Below the pieces are notes generated by a model. The model was not told the DNA's origin and made no database searches. It saw nothing but the letters and a program-made list of their open reading frames with translations. 64,000 nucleotides of DNA from Planctomycetota bacterium (GTDB lineage: Bacteria > Planctomycetota > Planctomycetia > Pirellulales > Lacipirellulaceae): assembly GCA_029259915.1 (NCBI GenBank), contig JAJDED010000061.1:124001-188000 (forward strand), read 5' to 3'. How positions within the stretch are numbered: position 1 is the stretch's first letter; every line of letters begins with the position of its first letter. A program made the position numbers and the translations under genes. Shown here piece by piece: positions 27,821 to 37,488 of this stretch.

Positions 27821-28831
27821 ATGCATAAGATTTTCCGCTGCATACTTGTCGCTGTGTTGACATTTGGCATGACCGTCAACGTTTCGTCGGCAGGACGTTT
27901 GTTTCAGCGCGGGTGTCCCAAACCCGTCTGCTGTCCTGTGGTCGAATGCGCCTGCCCCCCCGTCAGTTGTTCCCCAGTGGTGATCTGCTGCGAAAGCGCC
28001 GACTTTCAAGATTCGCCACAGCCAACAACCGATCCTTTGCCCGACGGGTTGGAACCGGATGAGGTTGAAGCCGAGAAGATTTCCCCGGCGATCACACCTG
28101 GTCCGGTCGACGATTCTTCGTCAAATATCGAACCGACTAAGATGAGCAGTCCCGAACCAGCAATCGACATCCCCGTGGCCCCGCTTGGCGTACCACCAAT
28201 GCCGGAGACGCCCGCCGAACCTTCTGTGCAACCTCCTGCGACAGACACAGAAGACGACTTGCAGGACATGTTTGATACGCCAACGCCTTCAGACGACGTT
28301 GAGGAAATGGTACCCGAAGACGATCTGTTCGGATCCTCTGAACCAGAGAAAACAGCGGAACCAGCGCCCACGGCGGCAGAACCGGTTGAAGTAGAAAGCG
28401 CCCCACCCACGGAAGCAGATCCACTTGACGAATTATTCGATTCGCCGGACAAACCTGAAGTCCCTGAAAACTCCGAGGCACCTGAGAACTCGGAAGAAAG
28501 TGACATACCGCATCCTGAGGAAGATTCGTTTGACGATCTGTTTGGCCAAGTTGTGCCGCCAGCAGAACTCAGTACGCCGGGCGGTCTGTTGAGCAATCTC
28601 ACTCGGCAATGGACCGACGACACGGCGAAATATCAGTGCGAAGCCCGATTGGTGCACGTGATGAAAGACAAAGTCGTGCTGGCAAACGCCCGTGGAAGCG
28701 AGTTGGCCGTTTCGCTTGCCCGGCTAAGCGACGACGACCTGAAATTCGTCCACCAGCAAGTGGTTGCAAAGCGAGCCTTGCTAGCAAGCCAAGCTGCCGG
28801 CGAGAAGTTGGCGAGTGCCTTTCAAGACTGA
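27821..28831 (+). CDS. Secreted acidic protein with C-terminal SHD1-like domain
   Basis: ATG 27821 starts a clear signal peptide (MHKIFRCILVAVLTFGMTVN, cleavage near VSSA/GR). The 336-residue product continues with a Cys-rich patch (CPKPVCCPVVECACPP) and about 190 residues rich in Pro, Glu, Asp and Ser. The C-terminal 60-residue module (YQCEARLVHVMKDKVVLAN, then SLARLSDDDLKFV) fits SHD1, a small beta domain common in exported planctomycete proteins. Its ligand in bacteria is unknown. Likely periplasmic or cell-surface. Confidence 0.7.
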   Translation: MHKIFRCILVAVLTFGMTVNVSSAGRLFQRGCPKPVCCPVVECACPPVSCSPVVICCESADFQDSPQPTTDPLPDGLEPDEVEAEKISPAITPGPVDDSSSNIEPTKMSSPEPAIDIPVAPLGVPPMPETPAEPSVQPPATDTEDDLQDMFDTPTPSDDVEEMVPEDDLFGSSEPEKTAEPAPTAAEPVEVESAPPTEADPLDELFDSPDKPEVPENSEAPENSEESDIPHPEEDSFDDLFGQVVPPAELSTPGGLLSNLTRQWTDDTAKYQCEARLVHVMKDKVVLANARGSELAVSLARLSDDDLKFVHQQVVAKRALLASQAAGEKLASAFQD

Positions 28832-28968
28832 ATTGGGGGGCTGCCAACGCTAGCGCTTTTCAGGTGCGCGGCAAAGTCTGCGCTCTTGGCCTAAATTGAC
28901 AACGTACCGCAGGTCGATGACTGTGGTAAGAAGCTCTTCGAATTAGCTCTTATCGCGGACACAAATCT

Positions 28969-29538
28969 ATGAAACCAGCATTGCTCGGATTGGCAATTCC
29001 AACGATTGCCTCCGCCGCCGTTGCCGTGGGACGAACGGCTGCTTCGGTCACCAAGCCGTTCGCTAGCGCCCTGCACGCAGCCGCCGATCTACTTGATGGT
29101 TCCACGCAATCGGGATCGCCGACCGTCGAATTGTCAACAAAATCGGGGAGTGAATTGGATCCGCTTGTCGAGCATCTGAATCTGGTCGACATCCGCGAAC
29201 ATGCCGACGAACTGCAAAATGGTTTGGAGCAACGCCTGAGCCAATTGCTCTCGGACTTGGGGATCGAACTCGACGAGCCGATGAACTTAAGAATTTCGCG
29301 CTTCGATGGTCAATTGGAAGTCGAAGGCGATATCTCCCAGCGGGCAGTCCTCGAAGCCGCGTTGGCTCATGATCCTAGCATCGCAGCCGACTTCCGACAT
29401 CTGGCAGCCATGCGTCAATTGCTGGCCGTTGCCGACGAGCAGCACGCCACGCCGCTCGACAAACCATTCCAGGCCACATTGAAACCCTCGGACCTTGGTC
29501 GCACCATCCGGCTGGACTTTAGAGACGCTGCCCAATAA
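28969..29538 (+). CDS. Hypothetical protein, unknown function
   Basis: A 189-residue product. The first 40 residues are small and hydrophobic (LLGLAIPTIASAAVAVGRTA) and could be a weak membrane or signal segment. The rest is a mixed alpha/beta region with EQRLSQLLSDLGIEL and FDGQLEVEGD, and no family motif. It converges with the protoporphyrinogen oxidase gene and overlaps its end by 20 bp. Codon periodicity looks genuine. Confidence 0.55.
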   Translation: MKPALLGLAIPTIASAAVAVGRTAASVTKPFASALHAAADLLDGSTQSGSPTVELSTKSGSELDPLVEHLNLVDIREHADELQNGLEQRLSQLLSDLGIELDEPMNLRISRFDGQLEVEGDISQRAVLEAALAHDPSIAADFRHLAAMRQLLAVADEQHATPLDKPFQATLKPSDLGRTIRLDFRDAAQ

Positions 29539-30952
29539 CCCTCTTCGCAGCTTGCTCACCGCTGTGGACGCATTGGGGAATCCCTACGCCATGATAAGCG
29601 TTGCCCGCCAACTCCAAGCCCGGCAATTTTTCGACTCGCGATTCAATCCCCTCGATCAGTTGGACATGGCCAACGTGGTACTGAGGCATCTTCTCGTGCC
29701 ACTTGGCAATATCCACGATTAACGGCTCGCCCCGCAATCCAACCAATCTCCGCAGCTCGGTCAGAGCAATTTCCTGCAATTTATCCTCAGAGAAATCCAC
29801 TTGTTCGGGATTCAATGCCCCGCCGAGAAACACCCGGATGAGAACCGTCTCGTCAGGCGCTCGACCAGGAAACTTGTTGCTAGAAAAACTTGCCGCGACG
29901 ATGGCACGGTTTTCGACGGTGGGAACCACAAATCCAAAACCGTCGAGTGGGTGGGATATTTGTTCGCGGCGAAAAACCAAACTGACCACCGCGCTGCTGG
30001 CATAAGGAATCTTCCGCAACAAATCGCCAAGTTGCGAATCGACGCCCTCGACAATCGTTGCAGCGCAGGGTGTGGGCACAGCTACGATAACTCCGCGAAA
30101 TGTCCCCAGGGATTTTTCGTTCGCTGCAAATAGCGACCATTGCTTGCCCTCGGTCTGTGTAATCCTGTCGACCAGGCAGTTCCTATGGATCTGCTGCTCG
30201 GTCAATTGATCGGCCAAGGCGTCGACCAATTGTTTCAACCCATTGCGTGGAGTCACAAAACCAGAGTAACGGGCTCCGCTCGCATTTTCGCTTGCCAACG
30301 CGCCCGATTTCATCGCTCGACGGAGGCTACCGAACTCTCGCTCGGCGGCCAGGGCCTCGGGCATTGTCGCGGCCAAACTCAATTGGTAAGGATCTGCAGT
30401 GTAGATCCCCGCCAACAGCGGCTGCACCAATTGTTCGAAAGTTTCGCGTCCCAAGCGCCGAGTGGCAAACGATGCCACGCTTTCGTCAAAATCGTTTTGC
30501 GCCAGTTCGTTGGGAGAAGCGATCCATGGTTCGCAAAACAGCCGCAACTTGCCCAGCCAACTCAACAATGGCGTGCGCACCAGAGGCCATATTCTCTGGG
30601 GCCGCATCACGACAAACCCTTCGGGAACAGGATGAAGCTTTCCGGATCGAACCACTAGCGCCCGCCGGGATTCCACATTGGTCGGGAGCAGGTCATCTTC
30701 GAGCCCCAGTTCATGGCAAAGCTCCGCAGCCCAGGGGTACTTGGTAAAAAAGCTGTCAGCTCCCCGCTCGATCAGGCAACCTTTATGCGTGCGCGTATCG
30801 AGGACTCCGCCAAGTCGATCGCCCGCTTCGAACAATTCGACAGTTGCTTGGGGAACTAATCGGGAAATCCGATACGCCGCAGTCAACCCAGAAATACCAC
30901 CGCCGACAACGGCATAGCGAGGAGAATCGTCAGATGAAATCTCTGCGGACAA
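29519..30952 (-). CDS. hemG: Protoporphyrinogen oxidase, FAD-dependent HemY/HemG type
   Basis: A 477-residue flavoprotein. The N-terminal dinucleotide-binding motif is VVGGGISGLTAAY, followed by LFEAGDRLGG. Further conserved features are IERGADSFFTKYPWA, TPRNGLKQLVDAL and a C-terminal FAD-binding LAGNAYHGVGIPQCV. It oxidises protoporphyrinogen IX to protoporphyrin IX in haem synthesis. No other haem gene lies in the window. It is in the oxygen-dependent HemY family, named hemG in many annotations. Confidence 0.92.
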   Translation of the reverse strand: MSAEISSDDSPRYAVVGGGISGLTAAYRISRLVPQATVELFEAGDRLGGVLDTRTHKGCLIERGADSFFTKYPWAAELCHELGLEDDLLPTNVESRRALVVRSGKLHPVPEGFVVMRPQRIWPLVRTPLLSWLGKLRLFCEPWIASPNELAQNDFDESVASFATRRLGRETFEQLVQPLLAGIYTADPYQLSLAATMPEALAAEREFGSLRRAMKSGALASENASGARYSGFVTPRNGLKQLVDALADQLTEQQIHRNCLVDRITQTEGKQWSLFAANEKSLGTFRGVIVAVPTPCAATIVEGVDSQLGDLLRKIPYASSAVVSLVFRREQISHPLDGFGFVVPTVENRAIVAASFSSNKFPGRAPDETVLIRVFLGGALNPEQVDFSEDKLQEIALTELRRLVGLRGEPLIVDIAKWHEKMPQYHVGHVQLIEGIESRVEKLPGLELAGNAYHGVGIPQCVHSGEQAAKRVIGQRL

Positions 30953-31037
30953 ACGAGTTTACCAAAATCTAGTGCATGTCAGAATTCACAGGCGTCCTAG
31001 CCACCGGCGGAAGCCTGTGGGCCGCTGCCCGCTTATG

Positions 31038-31946
31038 CTACCAGACCTTTCGACTGGATCGCCAGGGCCAGTACGAAGCCGGTTTCGCTCCAAGCCGGAT
31101 TTCCATGCCCGCGGTGAGCGAAACATTGTTCATCGTCGACAAGCCGTCAGCGCCGAACGCAAGATTGTCGAGTACCTCGAGCCTCCACACAAGCCACGGC
31201 CATTGGTGGAATTGGACGCCCCCGCCAAAGGGCATGGTGGCCAACGTCGCGTTGTGGTTGAGACTTTGATCGTCAAGAAAATCGACCTGAGCCACTCCAA
31301 GCCCCCAGAGAAAATAGGGACGCACTTTGGAATCTCCCCACGGATAATAAATCAGGTCGACGTCGCTCACCACATAACTCACCTCGTTCGGCTCGGCCTG
31401 TGGGGTTGCGAACTGCGCACTCGTGTCGGCCCAGCCAAGACGCCACTCCAAGCCCCAGTAGTAATCAAAATCCCAACCAAGCCGCACGCCGCCGAAGACC
31501 ACGTTCTCCTGGCTCACGCGGTTGGAAATCAGGTCGTCTCCCAACAGGGGCCCTAAAAACCAATCGACATGGTAAGGCCGATTAAGCCAACTGGTTCCCT
31601 TGAGAGGAATCCCCCGTCCCACGTTGCGGCCATGCGTCGAAGAATGGCGAAATCCGAAATGCCGAACCCAATCGAATGGCAACAGATCCTCTTGCTGCCA
31701 ATAGTTTGCGGAATCGTCAGTCAGACTTTCCCACGTATCAAACTGAGCCGCTTCCGGGGCACAAAAGTCGCACGCTCCCGAGTCTGTTTCGACATACAAG
31801 TCTGCTACGGGTTCGATCGATTCTTCGGCGGCAGTTTGCGCACACCAAAAAATCATCAGCGCTGCTCCCACGAGCGCATAGCGCCACATGCGTAGCGCAC
31901 CAAAAGCGCGCTTACGGGCGAACGAATAAAAGCGGTTCGCAACCAT
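31038..31946 (-). CDS. Predicted outer-membrane beta-barrel protein
   Basis: The start is uncertain: ATG 31946 is used, and TTG 31961 and ATG 31889 are alternatives. A hydrophobic signal segment (YALVGAALMIFWCAQTAAEE) precedes about 260 residues. The C-terminal half alternates polar and aromatic residues (YYWGLEWRLGW, VSDVDLIYYPWG, PYFLWGLGVAQVDF), as in eight- to ten-strand barrels. The tail WRLEVLDNLAF and VSLTAGMEIRLG suits final strands. Function unknown. Confidence 0.65.
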   Translation of the reverse strand: MVANRFYSFARKRAFGALRMWRYALVGAALMIFWCAQTAAEESIEPVADLYVETDSGACDFCAPEAAQFDTWESLTDDSANYWQQEDLLPFDWVRHFGFRHSSTHGRNVGRGIPLKGTSWLNRPYHVDWFLGPLLGDDLISNRVSQENVVFGGVRLGWDFDYYWGLEWRLGWADTSAQFATPQAEPNEVSYVVSDVDLIYYPWGDSKVRPYFLWGLGVAQVDFLDDQSLNHNATLATMPFGGGVQFHQWPWLVWRLEVLDNLAFGADGLSTMNNVSLTAGMEIRLGAKPASYWPWRSSRKVW

Positions 31947-32046
31947 AGCTTTACTGCGCAAGCAGAAACGGAAGAAGAGAACGGCCCCGTGGCCAAAAAT
32001 GGGCGGGAAGTATGGCGAGCCGCCCCATGCGTGTCAACGGCGGCCA

Positions 32047-32064
32047 GCCGCTTGCGGTTTAGCG
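32047..32064 (+). repeat. Copy of the CCGCTTGCGGCTTAGCG dispersed repeat
   Basis: GCCGCTTGCGGTTTAGCG differs from the copy at 61403-61420 by one base. It lies just beyond the DUF1573 gene end. Confidence 0.5.
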
Positions 32065-32071
32065 AGAAGAA

Positions 32072-33148
32072 CTATCTGCTAGCAGGTTCAGCAATGGCAG
32101 CAGTTTCGGTGACAACGTCGGTATGACTACTCAAATCGACCTGGGAATCCGCCGCGACTTCCTCGACCGTTGCAGAAACCAAGATGGTAGCACCCCGGTT
32201 TTCACCGCGATCGGTCTTAATCCGCACTGGCACCTGCACAGCGCCCGACTTATTCGGCGGTATGTAAGTCAATTCGACAAGATGAACGGCCTTCGAGTCG
32301 TTGTCGGTTTTGAACGTGAAGCAATTGTCTCCACAGTTGACGTCGGCAATGCGAAACGGTTTTTTACCCCGGACCACAATTTTCCGGGTCACTGGCTTTC
32401 CTGCCACGACATTGCCAAGCACCAGGTTTTCGGGGGTGACAGAGAACTCCGGCACGATGCGCCCCTCGACAAACAGGGGGAATCGTTGGCTCTCTGCCCG
32501 AGGGTCGTTGGTAACCACGGTCAATTGGTCTTTCAGATAACCCGCCGGGACATTGTCCTTCAAACGAACAAGCAAGCCGTAGGATACTTTCCCCCCGCCG
32601 CGAGCAAATTCGTCGAGTTCCACTTCAAAATGATCATTGTCGTTGGTCACGTCGAGGATTTTCCAATTTTCACGGCCTGCGTAAGTCACCACCACCCGCT
32701 GCTCCAGTGGCACGCCCTCATCCACATTGCCAAAGGCGACCGAACCTGGCTGGAATACGACGTCGCCCCGGATATTACCATGGACACGTACCTGGACTTC
32801 CGCCGAATAGGGCGGAGCAAACGACACGGTCAGCGTGGCACCATGCCGACCGACAAAGGTCCGCGTATTGAATTTGGCGACGATGTAGCCTTTTTCGTGC
32901 GTGGCAATCGTGCCGTTTTCTACAGTCGGCGTCGTACAACCACAACTGGAACGTACGCCCGTGATTTTCATCGTCTGCTTGTAAAGATTGGTCACCTCAA
33001 ACCTGAAAACGGTATCGGCACCGCGGGCGACCGTGCCAAAATCGTGCTCGGTCTTGTTAAACATCTTTTCGGCCCAATCTTGAGCCGCAGCGGGAGCCGT
33101 AAAAAGCCCCACCAGCAGAAGCCAACTTGCGAACAACGTGCGTATCAT
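32072..33148 (-). CDS. DUF1573 domain-containing secreted protein
   Basis: The start at 33148 gives a signal peptide (MIRTLFASWLLLVGLFTAPA, cleavage near AAA/QD); 32 upstream residues were discarded. The 358-residue mature region opens with HDFGTVARGADTVFRFEVTN and the Cys pair SSCGCTTP, the hallmark of DUF1573, an Ig-like beta-sandwich. Two further Ig-like repeats follow (GSVAFGNVDEGVPLEQRV and ENLVLGNVVAGKPVTRKI). Such proteins are common and numerous in planctomycetes. Function unknown, probably periplasmic scaffolding. Confidence 0.85.
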   Translation of the reverse strand: MIRTLFASWLLLVGLFTAPAAAQDWAEKMFNKTEHDFGTVARGADTVFRFEVTNLYKQTMKITGVRSSCGCTTPTVENGTIATHEKGYIVAKFNTRTFVGRHGATLTVSFAPPYSAEVQVRVHGNIRGDVVFQPGSVAFGNVDEGVPLEQRVVVTYAGRENWKILDVTNDNDHFEVELDEFARGGGKVSYGLLVRLKDNVPAGYLKDQLTVVTNDPRAESQRFPLFVEGRIVPEFSVTPENLVLGNVVAGKPVTRKIVVRGKKPFRIADVNCGDNCFTFKTDNDSKAVHLVELTYIPPNKSGAVQVPVRIKTDRGENRGATILVSATVEEVAADSQVDLSSHTDVVTETAAIAEPASR

Positions 33149-33433
33149 GGCGAAGTGCTCAAAAAGGACGAAAGGGCCTGTTCTCGCAAATCTCTTGGCA
33201 TCTCTGATCAACTGACTGACCCCGCTAAAGAAATCTAGGTGCATCCACGCTTCAAACGTGCGTAGAGTATTCTACCGTAACAACCGACGATTGGTTCGTT
33301 TTTCAACCCAAAACTGGGTCATTTTCCCCCATTTTCCCCCTGTTGGGGAAGAGCAGTTTCGATCGCCCGCTCTGAGCACAATCCGTGAAGATTACCGGTT
33401 GTCGTGATTGCAAGCTCGAATGAGGGGTAATAA

Positions 33434-33525
33434 GGTGGCATGGCCTCGGAGGTCCGCCGACGTGGCCATGATTACGGCATTGCAGTGTGTATGCCCCATG
33501 CCCACGCAGACGAGGGCATGCCACC
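33434..33525. repeat. Hairpin-forming element CATGCCCACGCAGACGAGGGCATG
   Basis: GGTGGCATG (33434-33442) and CATGCCACC (33517-33525) are exact inverse ends. Nested inside is CATGCCC / GGGCATG (33497-33520). It lies in the 545-bp divergent gap before tyrA, which otherwise shows only low-complexity DNA, and looks like another dispersed palindrome. Confidence 0.5.
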
Positions 33526-33599
33526 CAATCTATATCACTTCAAAAAAATCAAATCCCCTCCAAGCACGCGCCCCCCGGTGCAATCGGCAGGCACTTTGG

Positions 33600-33605
33600 T
33601 AGAAT
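33600..33605 (+). promoter_or_regulatory. Possible -10 hexamer upstream of tyrA
   Basis: TAGAAT at 33600 matches the -10 hexamer seen before ileS, tRNA-Ser and the SF1 helicase gene. It lies about 90 bp upstream of tyrA, but no good -35 box is seen. Confidence 0.25.
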
Positions 33606-33693
33606 GTGCACTCCGATGTGGTTTTCAGCATTTCGCCAAGCTCGAATCCAGAAAAACCATAGCATTTAGTTTGCCCCGCACCCTCCCTTCGTC

Positions 33694-34542
33694 ATGCCTA
33701 AGTATCGAAAAGTTGCGATCGTCGGAGTCGGCCTGATTGGCGGCTCGCTTGGCTTGGCACTGCGCAAGCGGGGCCTGGCGACAGAGGTGGTTGGCATCGG
33801 CCGTCGGCTGGAAAGCCTAGATAAGGCCGTGGACCGCGAAGCCGTGGACCGCGCGACGGTTGATTTCGCCGAGGGTTTGGCGGAAGCCGAGGTGGTTGTA
33901 ATCGCAACACCGGTCGAATCAACGGCTGAATTTGTTTGTCGATCGGTGGAATTGGCCACTGATGCTGCGTTCATCACAGACGTTGGCAGCACGAAGGCCG
34001 TGATTTGCCAAGAAGTCGCGACCCGTTTGCCCGCAGCACTGCAAAAATTTGTGGGCAGTCATCCTTTGGCTGGCGACCATCGCACGGGCCCCGAACATGC
34101 ACGGAGCGACCTGTTCGAGGGTAAAACGGTGGTGACGACTCCCACAGAATCGACTCCGCCGGCGCTGGTTGCCCAAGTCGAGTCGTTCTGGGAAAGTCTG
34201 GGAGCCCAAGTAGTTCGCATGCCACCGAGCGAACACGACGAAGCCCTGGCCACTACCAGCCATTTGCCACACTTACTTGCCTCTGCACTGGCAGCAACCA
34301 CTCCGGAAGAATGGCTGCCACTGGCGGCGACCGGTTGGGCGGATACGACACGCGTGGCCGCAGGCGACCCGGAACTGTGGACTCAAATTTTTTCCCAGAA
34401 CCGCGCTGCCGTGCTCAACGCATTGGACCAGTTGAGCGATGCTTTGAGCAAAGTTCACACGGCACTTACCGACGAAAATTGGACAGACCTTCAAAAAACT
34501 TTGCAGCAGGCGAAACGGATTCGAGATGCTTTGGGAAATTGA
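33694..34542 (+). CDS. tyrA: Prephenate/arogenate dehydrogenase
   Basis: A 282-residue NAD(P)-dependent dehydrogenase with the Rossmann motif VAIVGVGLIGGSLGLAL. IATPVEST and ITDVGSTKAVI follow, then the catalytic region GSHPLAGDHRTGPEHA, in which the His is conserved. The C-terminal helical domain carries SHLPHLLASALA. It converts prephenate or arogenate in tyrosine synthesis. There is no fused chorismate mutase or ACT domain. Its end overlaps purL by 17 bp. Confidence 0.92.
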   Translation: MPKYRKVAIVGVGLIGGSLGLALRKRGLATEVVGIGRRLESLDKAVDREAVDRATVDFAEGLAEAEVVVIATPVESTAEFVCRSVELATDAAFITDVGSTKAVICQEVATRLPAALQKFVGSHPLAGDHRTGPEHARSDLFEGKTVVTTPTESTPPALVAQVESFWESLGAQVVRMPPSEHDEALATTSHLPHLLASALAATTPEEWLPLAATGWADTTRVAAGDPELWTQIFSQNRAAVLNALDQLSDALSKVHTALTDENWTDLQKTLQQAKRIRDALGN

Positions 34543-37447
34543 CGTACACCCCCGCGCCAGCCAAACCGATCACGAGGCGCTGCGCGTTGCCGCCGAAGCG
34601 GCCGATTTGGGAATCGCGAACAATCTGGGCGTGCGAACCGCGCGCGGGTTTTTGGTCGAAAGCCCCTCACTCACCGCGGACCAAGCGGCTCAATTGGCCG
34701 ACGAGCTGTTTGCCGATGCCCTGGTCGAACAACCCATTACCGCCCCGGCAGGCGATGCACGTTTGGCCGAACCTCCAAATAAAAATGGCAAACTGATTCA
34801 CGTGCTGCTGAAGCCGGGCGTCATGGACCCGGTCGCACTCAGCGCCGAGGCCGCGGCACGCGATTTTGGGTTTTCACTCGACGCCATTCGCACGCTGAAA
34901 AAATATTGGATTGACGCCACCGACGATCAACAACTCCAAACCATCGGCAACCGCATTCTGGCCAACGACGCGATCGAACAAGTAGTCGTGGGTCCCCTGC
35001 CCTTCGATCGGCTCCAACTCGGCAGCGAATACGATTTTGAGTTGAAGAACATTCAACTTAGCGGCCTCGACGACCGGCAACTCATAGAGCTCAGTCGCAC
35101 GGGCCAGTTGTATCTGCAGTTGGCCGAAATGCAGACCATCCAGCGCCATTTTGCCGAGTTGGGCCGCGAACCAACCGACGTGGAACTTGAAACCGTCGCG
35201 CAAACTTGGAGCGAACACTGCAGCCATAAAACCTTGGCGGGGCGGATTGCCTATCGTGACGAACAAGGCGAACGCCAGTTTGAAAACATGCTCAAGGAAA
35301 CCATTTTCGCCGCGACCCAGCAACTTCGCTCGCAGTGGGCCCAAGACGATTGGTGCGTGAGCGTGTTTCGCGACAACGCCGGCGTGGTGCGGTTCGACGA
35401 CACGTTCAACCTCGCTTTCAAAGTCGAAACCCATAATCACCCGTCCGCCTTGGAGCCCTACGGCGGGGCCAACACGGGCATCGGCGGCGTGATTCGCGAC
35501 ACGATCGGAACCGGGTTGGGCGCCAAACCGATTTGCAACACCGACGTTTTCTGTTTTGCCTTGCCCGATACCCCCAGCGACGACTTGCCCCCCGGAGTGC
35601 TGCCTCCCAAGCAGGTAATGCGCGGCGTGGTCAGTGGCGTACGCGATTACGGCAATCGGATGGGAATTCCCACGGTGAACGGCGCCGTTTATTTCGACCA
35701 ACGCTATCTGGGCAATCCGCTCGTGTACTGCGGCAACGTCGGGTTGATCCCCCACGATAAAACTTTCAAGGAACCGCAGCCGGGCGATCTCATTGTTTCT
35801 GTTGGCGGACGCACCGGTCGCGACGGCATCCACGGGGCAACTTTTTCCAGTGCGGAACTGACCAGCGAGAGCGAATCGCTCTCCGGAGGTGCCGTGCAAA
35901 TTGGCAATGCCATCGAAGAGAAAAAAGTGCTCGATGTCTTGCTGGCGATTCGCGATCGGGGCCTGTACACGGCCATCACCGATTGCGGGGCGGGAGGATT
36001 CAGCAGTGCCGTCGGCGAAATGGGCGAGGAACTCGGGGCAGAAGTGTGGTTGGACCGTGCCCCAGTAAAGTACGAGGGACTCTCCTACACCGAAGTCTGG
36101 ATCTCAGAAGCCCAGGAGCGAATGGTGCTGAGCGTCCCGCCCGAGTCGTGGGACGAAGTCCAAAGTATGTGTGCTGCGGAAAGTGTCGAGGCAACCGTCC
36201 TGGGAAAATTCGTACCGACCGGCAGGCTCGTGTTGAAATACCAGGATACGGTTGTTGCCGACGTGTCGATGGATTTTCTGCACAATGGCCGTCCGCCCGT
36301 GGTTCGCGAAGCGGTTTACGAGCCAGCGCCAGCCAAACCATTGATCATCCCTCAACGCTCGGATTACACCGACGACCTGCTGCGAATCCTGGGTGCGTTC
36401 AATGTGGCAAGCAAACAGGCGATCATTCGCCAGTACGATCACGAAGTGCAAGGTGGAAGTGCAATCAAGCCGCTTGTGGGAGCGGCAATGGACGGCCCCG
36501 GCGATGCGGCAGTGGTGCGTCCGCTGCTCGATTCCCGGCGCGGGGTAGTGGTGAGTTGTGGGATGAACCCCCACTATGGCGATCTGGACACCTATCACAT
36601 GGCCACCAGCGCGATTGATGAAGCGGTGAGAAATTGCGTGGCCGTGGGCGCCGATCCGACGCGGATCGCGATTCTCGACAACTTCTGTTGGGGAGATTGC
36701 GAAAACAGCGCGACGCTGGGCGGGCTGGTCCGCGCGGCAATCGCCTGTCACGACTTGTCGCTCGTGTTGGAAACTCCATTCATCAGCGGCAAGGACAGCC
36801 TGAACAACGAGTTCAGCTATGTCGACGCTCAGGGCGACAAACAAACCATCGCGATTCCGCCTTCCCTGCTGATCAGTGCCATGGGCCAAGTCGACGACGT
36901 CGCGCAGTGTGTGACGATGGACTTGAAAGCACCTGGAAATCTGTTGTACCTGGTGGGTGAAACCAAGGACGAACTAGGAGGATCACATTTTGCGTTGGTC
37001 CACCGATTATCCGGCGGGGCGGTTCCGACCGTGAACCCCCAGCGCGCCAAGCAAACATTTGCCGCCCTCCACGCGACCATCCGGGCGGGACTGGTTCGCT
37101 CGTGCCACGACCTGAGCGAGGGCGGGTTGGCCGTGGCAGCGGCCGAAATGGCATTCGCAGGCGAGATCGGAGCAGAGCTAGAACTGAAAACAGTGCCCGT
37201 AGGCAAATCTTCCCTGCAGGCGGTCGCCCGATTGTTTAGCGAGTCGAACACGCGATTCCTCTGCGAAGTATCCGAGGAGCGGGCAGACGAGTTTGAAACA
37301 CAACTCGCTGGCATACCATGCGCATGCGTAGGACGAACGGTTGCTCAGCCGCAACTAACCATCAAAGAAGCTCCAGGTAGCGAACCGTTGATCGACGCCA
37401 ACCTCCAAGACTTAAAAACCATCTGGCAAAAACCACTCGACTGGTAA
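34526..37447 (+). CDS. purL: Phosphoribosylformylglycinamidine synthase, PurS-PurL fusion
   Basis: A 973-residue protein. The first 160-170 residues contain PurS-like segments (MLWEIDVHPRASQTDHEALR; KLIHVLLKPGVMDPVALSAE), normally a separate subunit. The synthetase domain then shows TWSEHCSHKTL, VETHNHPSALEPYGGANTGIG, ITDCGAGGFSSA and CHDLSEGGLAVAAAEM. It uses ATP and ammonia delivered by PurQ to turn FGAR into FGAM. It starts 17 bp inside tyrA and is followed 41 bp later by purQ, so the three are probably co-transcribed. Confidence 0.95.
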   Translation: MLWEIDVHPRASQTDHEALRVAAEAADLGIANNLGVRTARGFLVESPSLTADQAAQLADELFADALVEQPITAPAGDARLAEPPNKNGKLIHVLLKPGVMDPVALSAEAAARDFGFSLDAIRTLKKYWIDATDDQQLQTIGNRILANDAIEQVVVGPLPFDRLQLGSEYDFELKNIQLSGLDDRQLIELSRTGQLYLQLAEMQTIQRHFAELGREPTDVELETVAQTWSEHCSHKTLAGRIAYRDEQGERQFENMLKETIFAATQQLRSQWAQDDWCVSVFRDNAGVVRFDDTFNLAFKVETHNHPSALEPYGGANTGIGGVIRDTIGTGLGAKPICNTDVFCFALPDTPSDDLPPGVLPPKQVMRGVVSGVRDYGNRMGIPTVNGAVYFDQRYLGNPLVYCGNVGLIPHDKTFKEPQPGDLIVSVGGRTGRDGIHGATFSSAELTSESESLSGGAVQIGNAIEEKKVLDVLLAIRDRGLYTAITDCGAGGFSSAVGEMGEELGAEVWLDRAPVKYEGLSYTEVWISEAQERMVLSVPPESWDEVQSMCAAESVEATVLGKFVPTGRLVLKYQDTVVADVSMDFLHNGRPPVVREAVYEPAPAKPLIIPQRSDYTDDLLRILGAFNVASKQAIIRQYDHEVQGGSAIKPLVGAAMDGPGDAAVVRPLLDSRRGVVVSCGMNPHYGDLDTYHMATSAIDEAVRNCVAVGADPTRIAILDNFCWGDCENSATLGGLVRAAIACHDLSLVLETPFISGKDSLNNEFSYVDAQGDKQTIAIPPSLLISAMGQVDDVAQCVTMDLKAPGNLLYLVGETKDELGGSHFALVHRLSGGAVPTVNPQRAKQTFAALHATIRAGLVRSCHDLSEGGLAVAAAEMAFAGEIGAELELKTVPVGKSSLQAVARLFSESNTRFLCEVSEERADEFETQLAGIPCACVGRTVAQPQLTIKEAPGSEPLIDANLQDLKTIWQKPLDW

Positions 37448-37488
37448 GAATTCATTCCGCAATCCACATTCCGAATTCATATATTCCC

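Noticed and set aside
34874-35899. 341-residue minus-strand frame in purL
   Set aside because: Antisense shadow of strongly conserved purL sequence.
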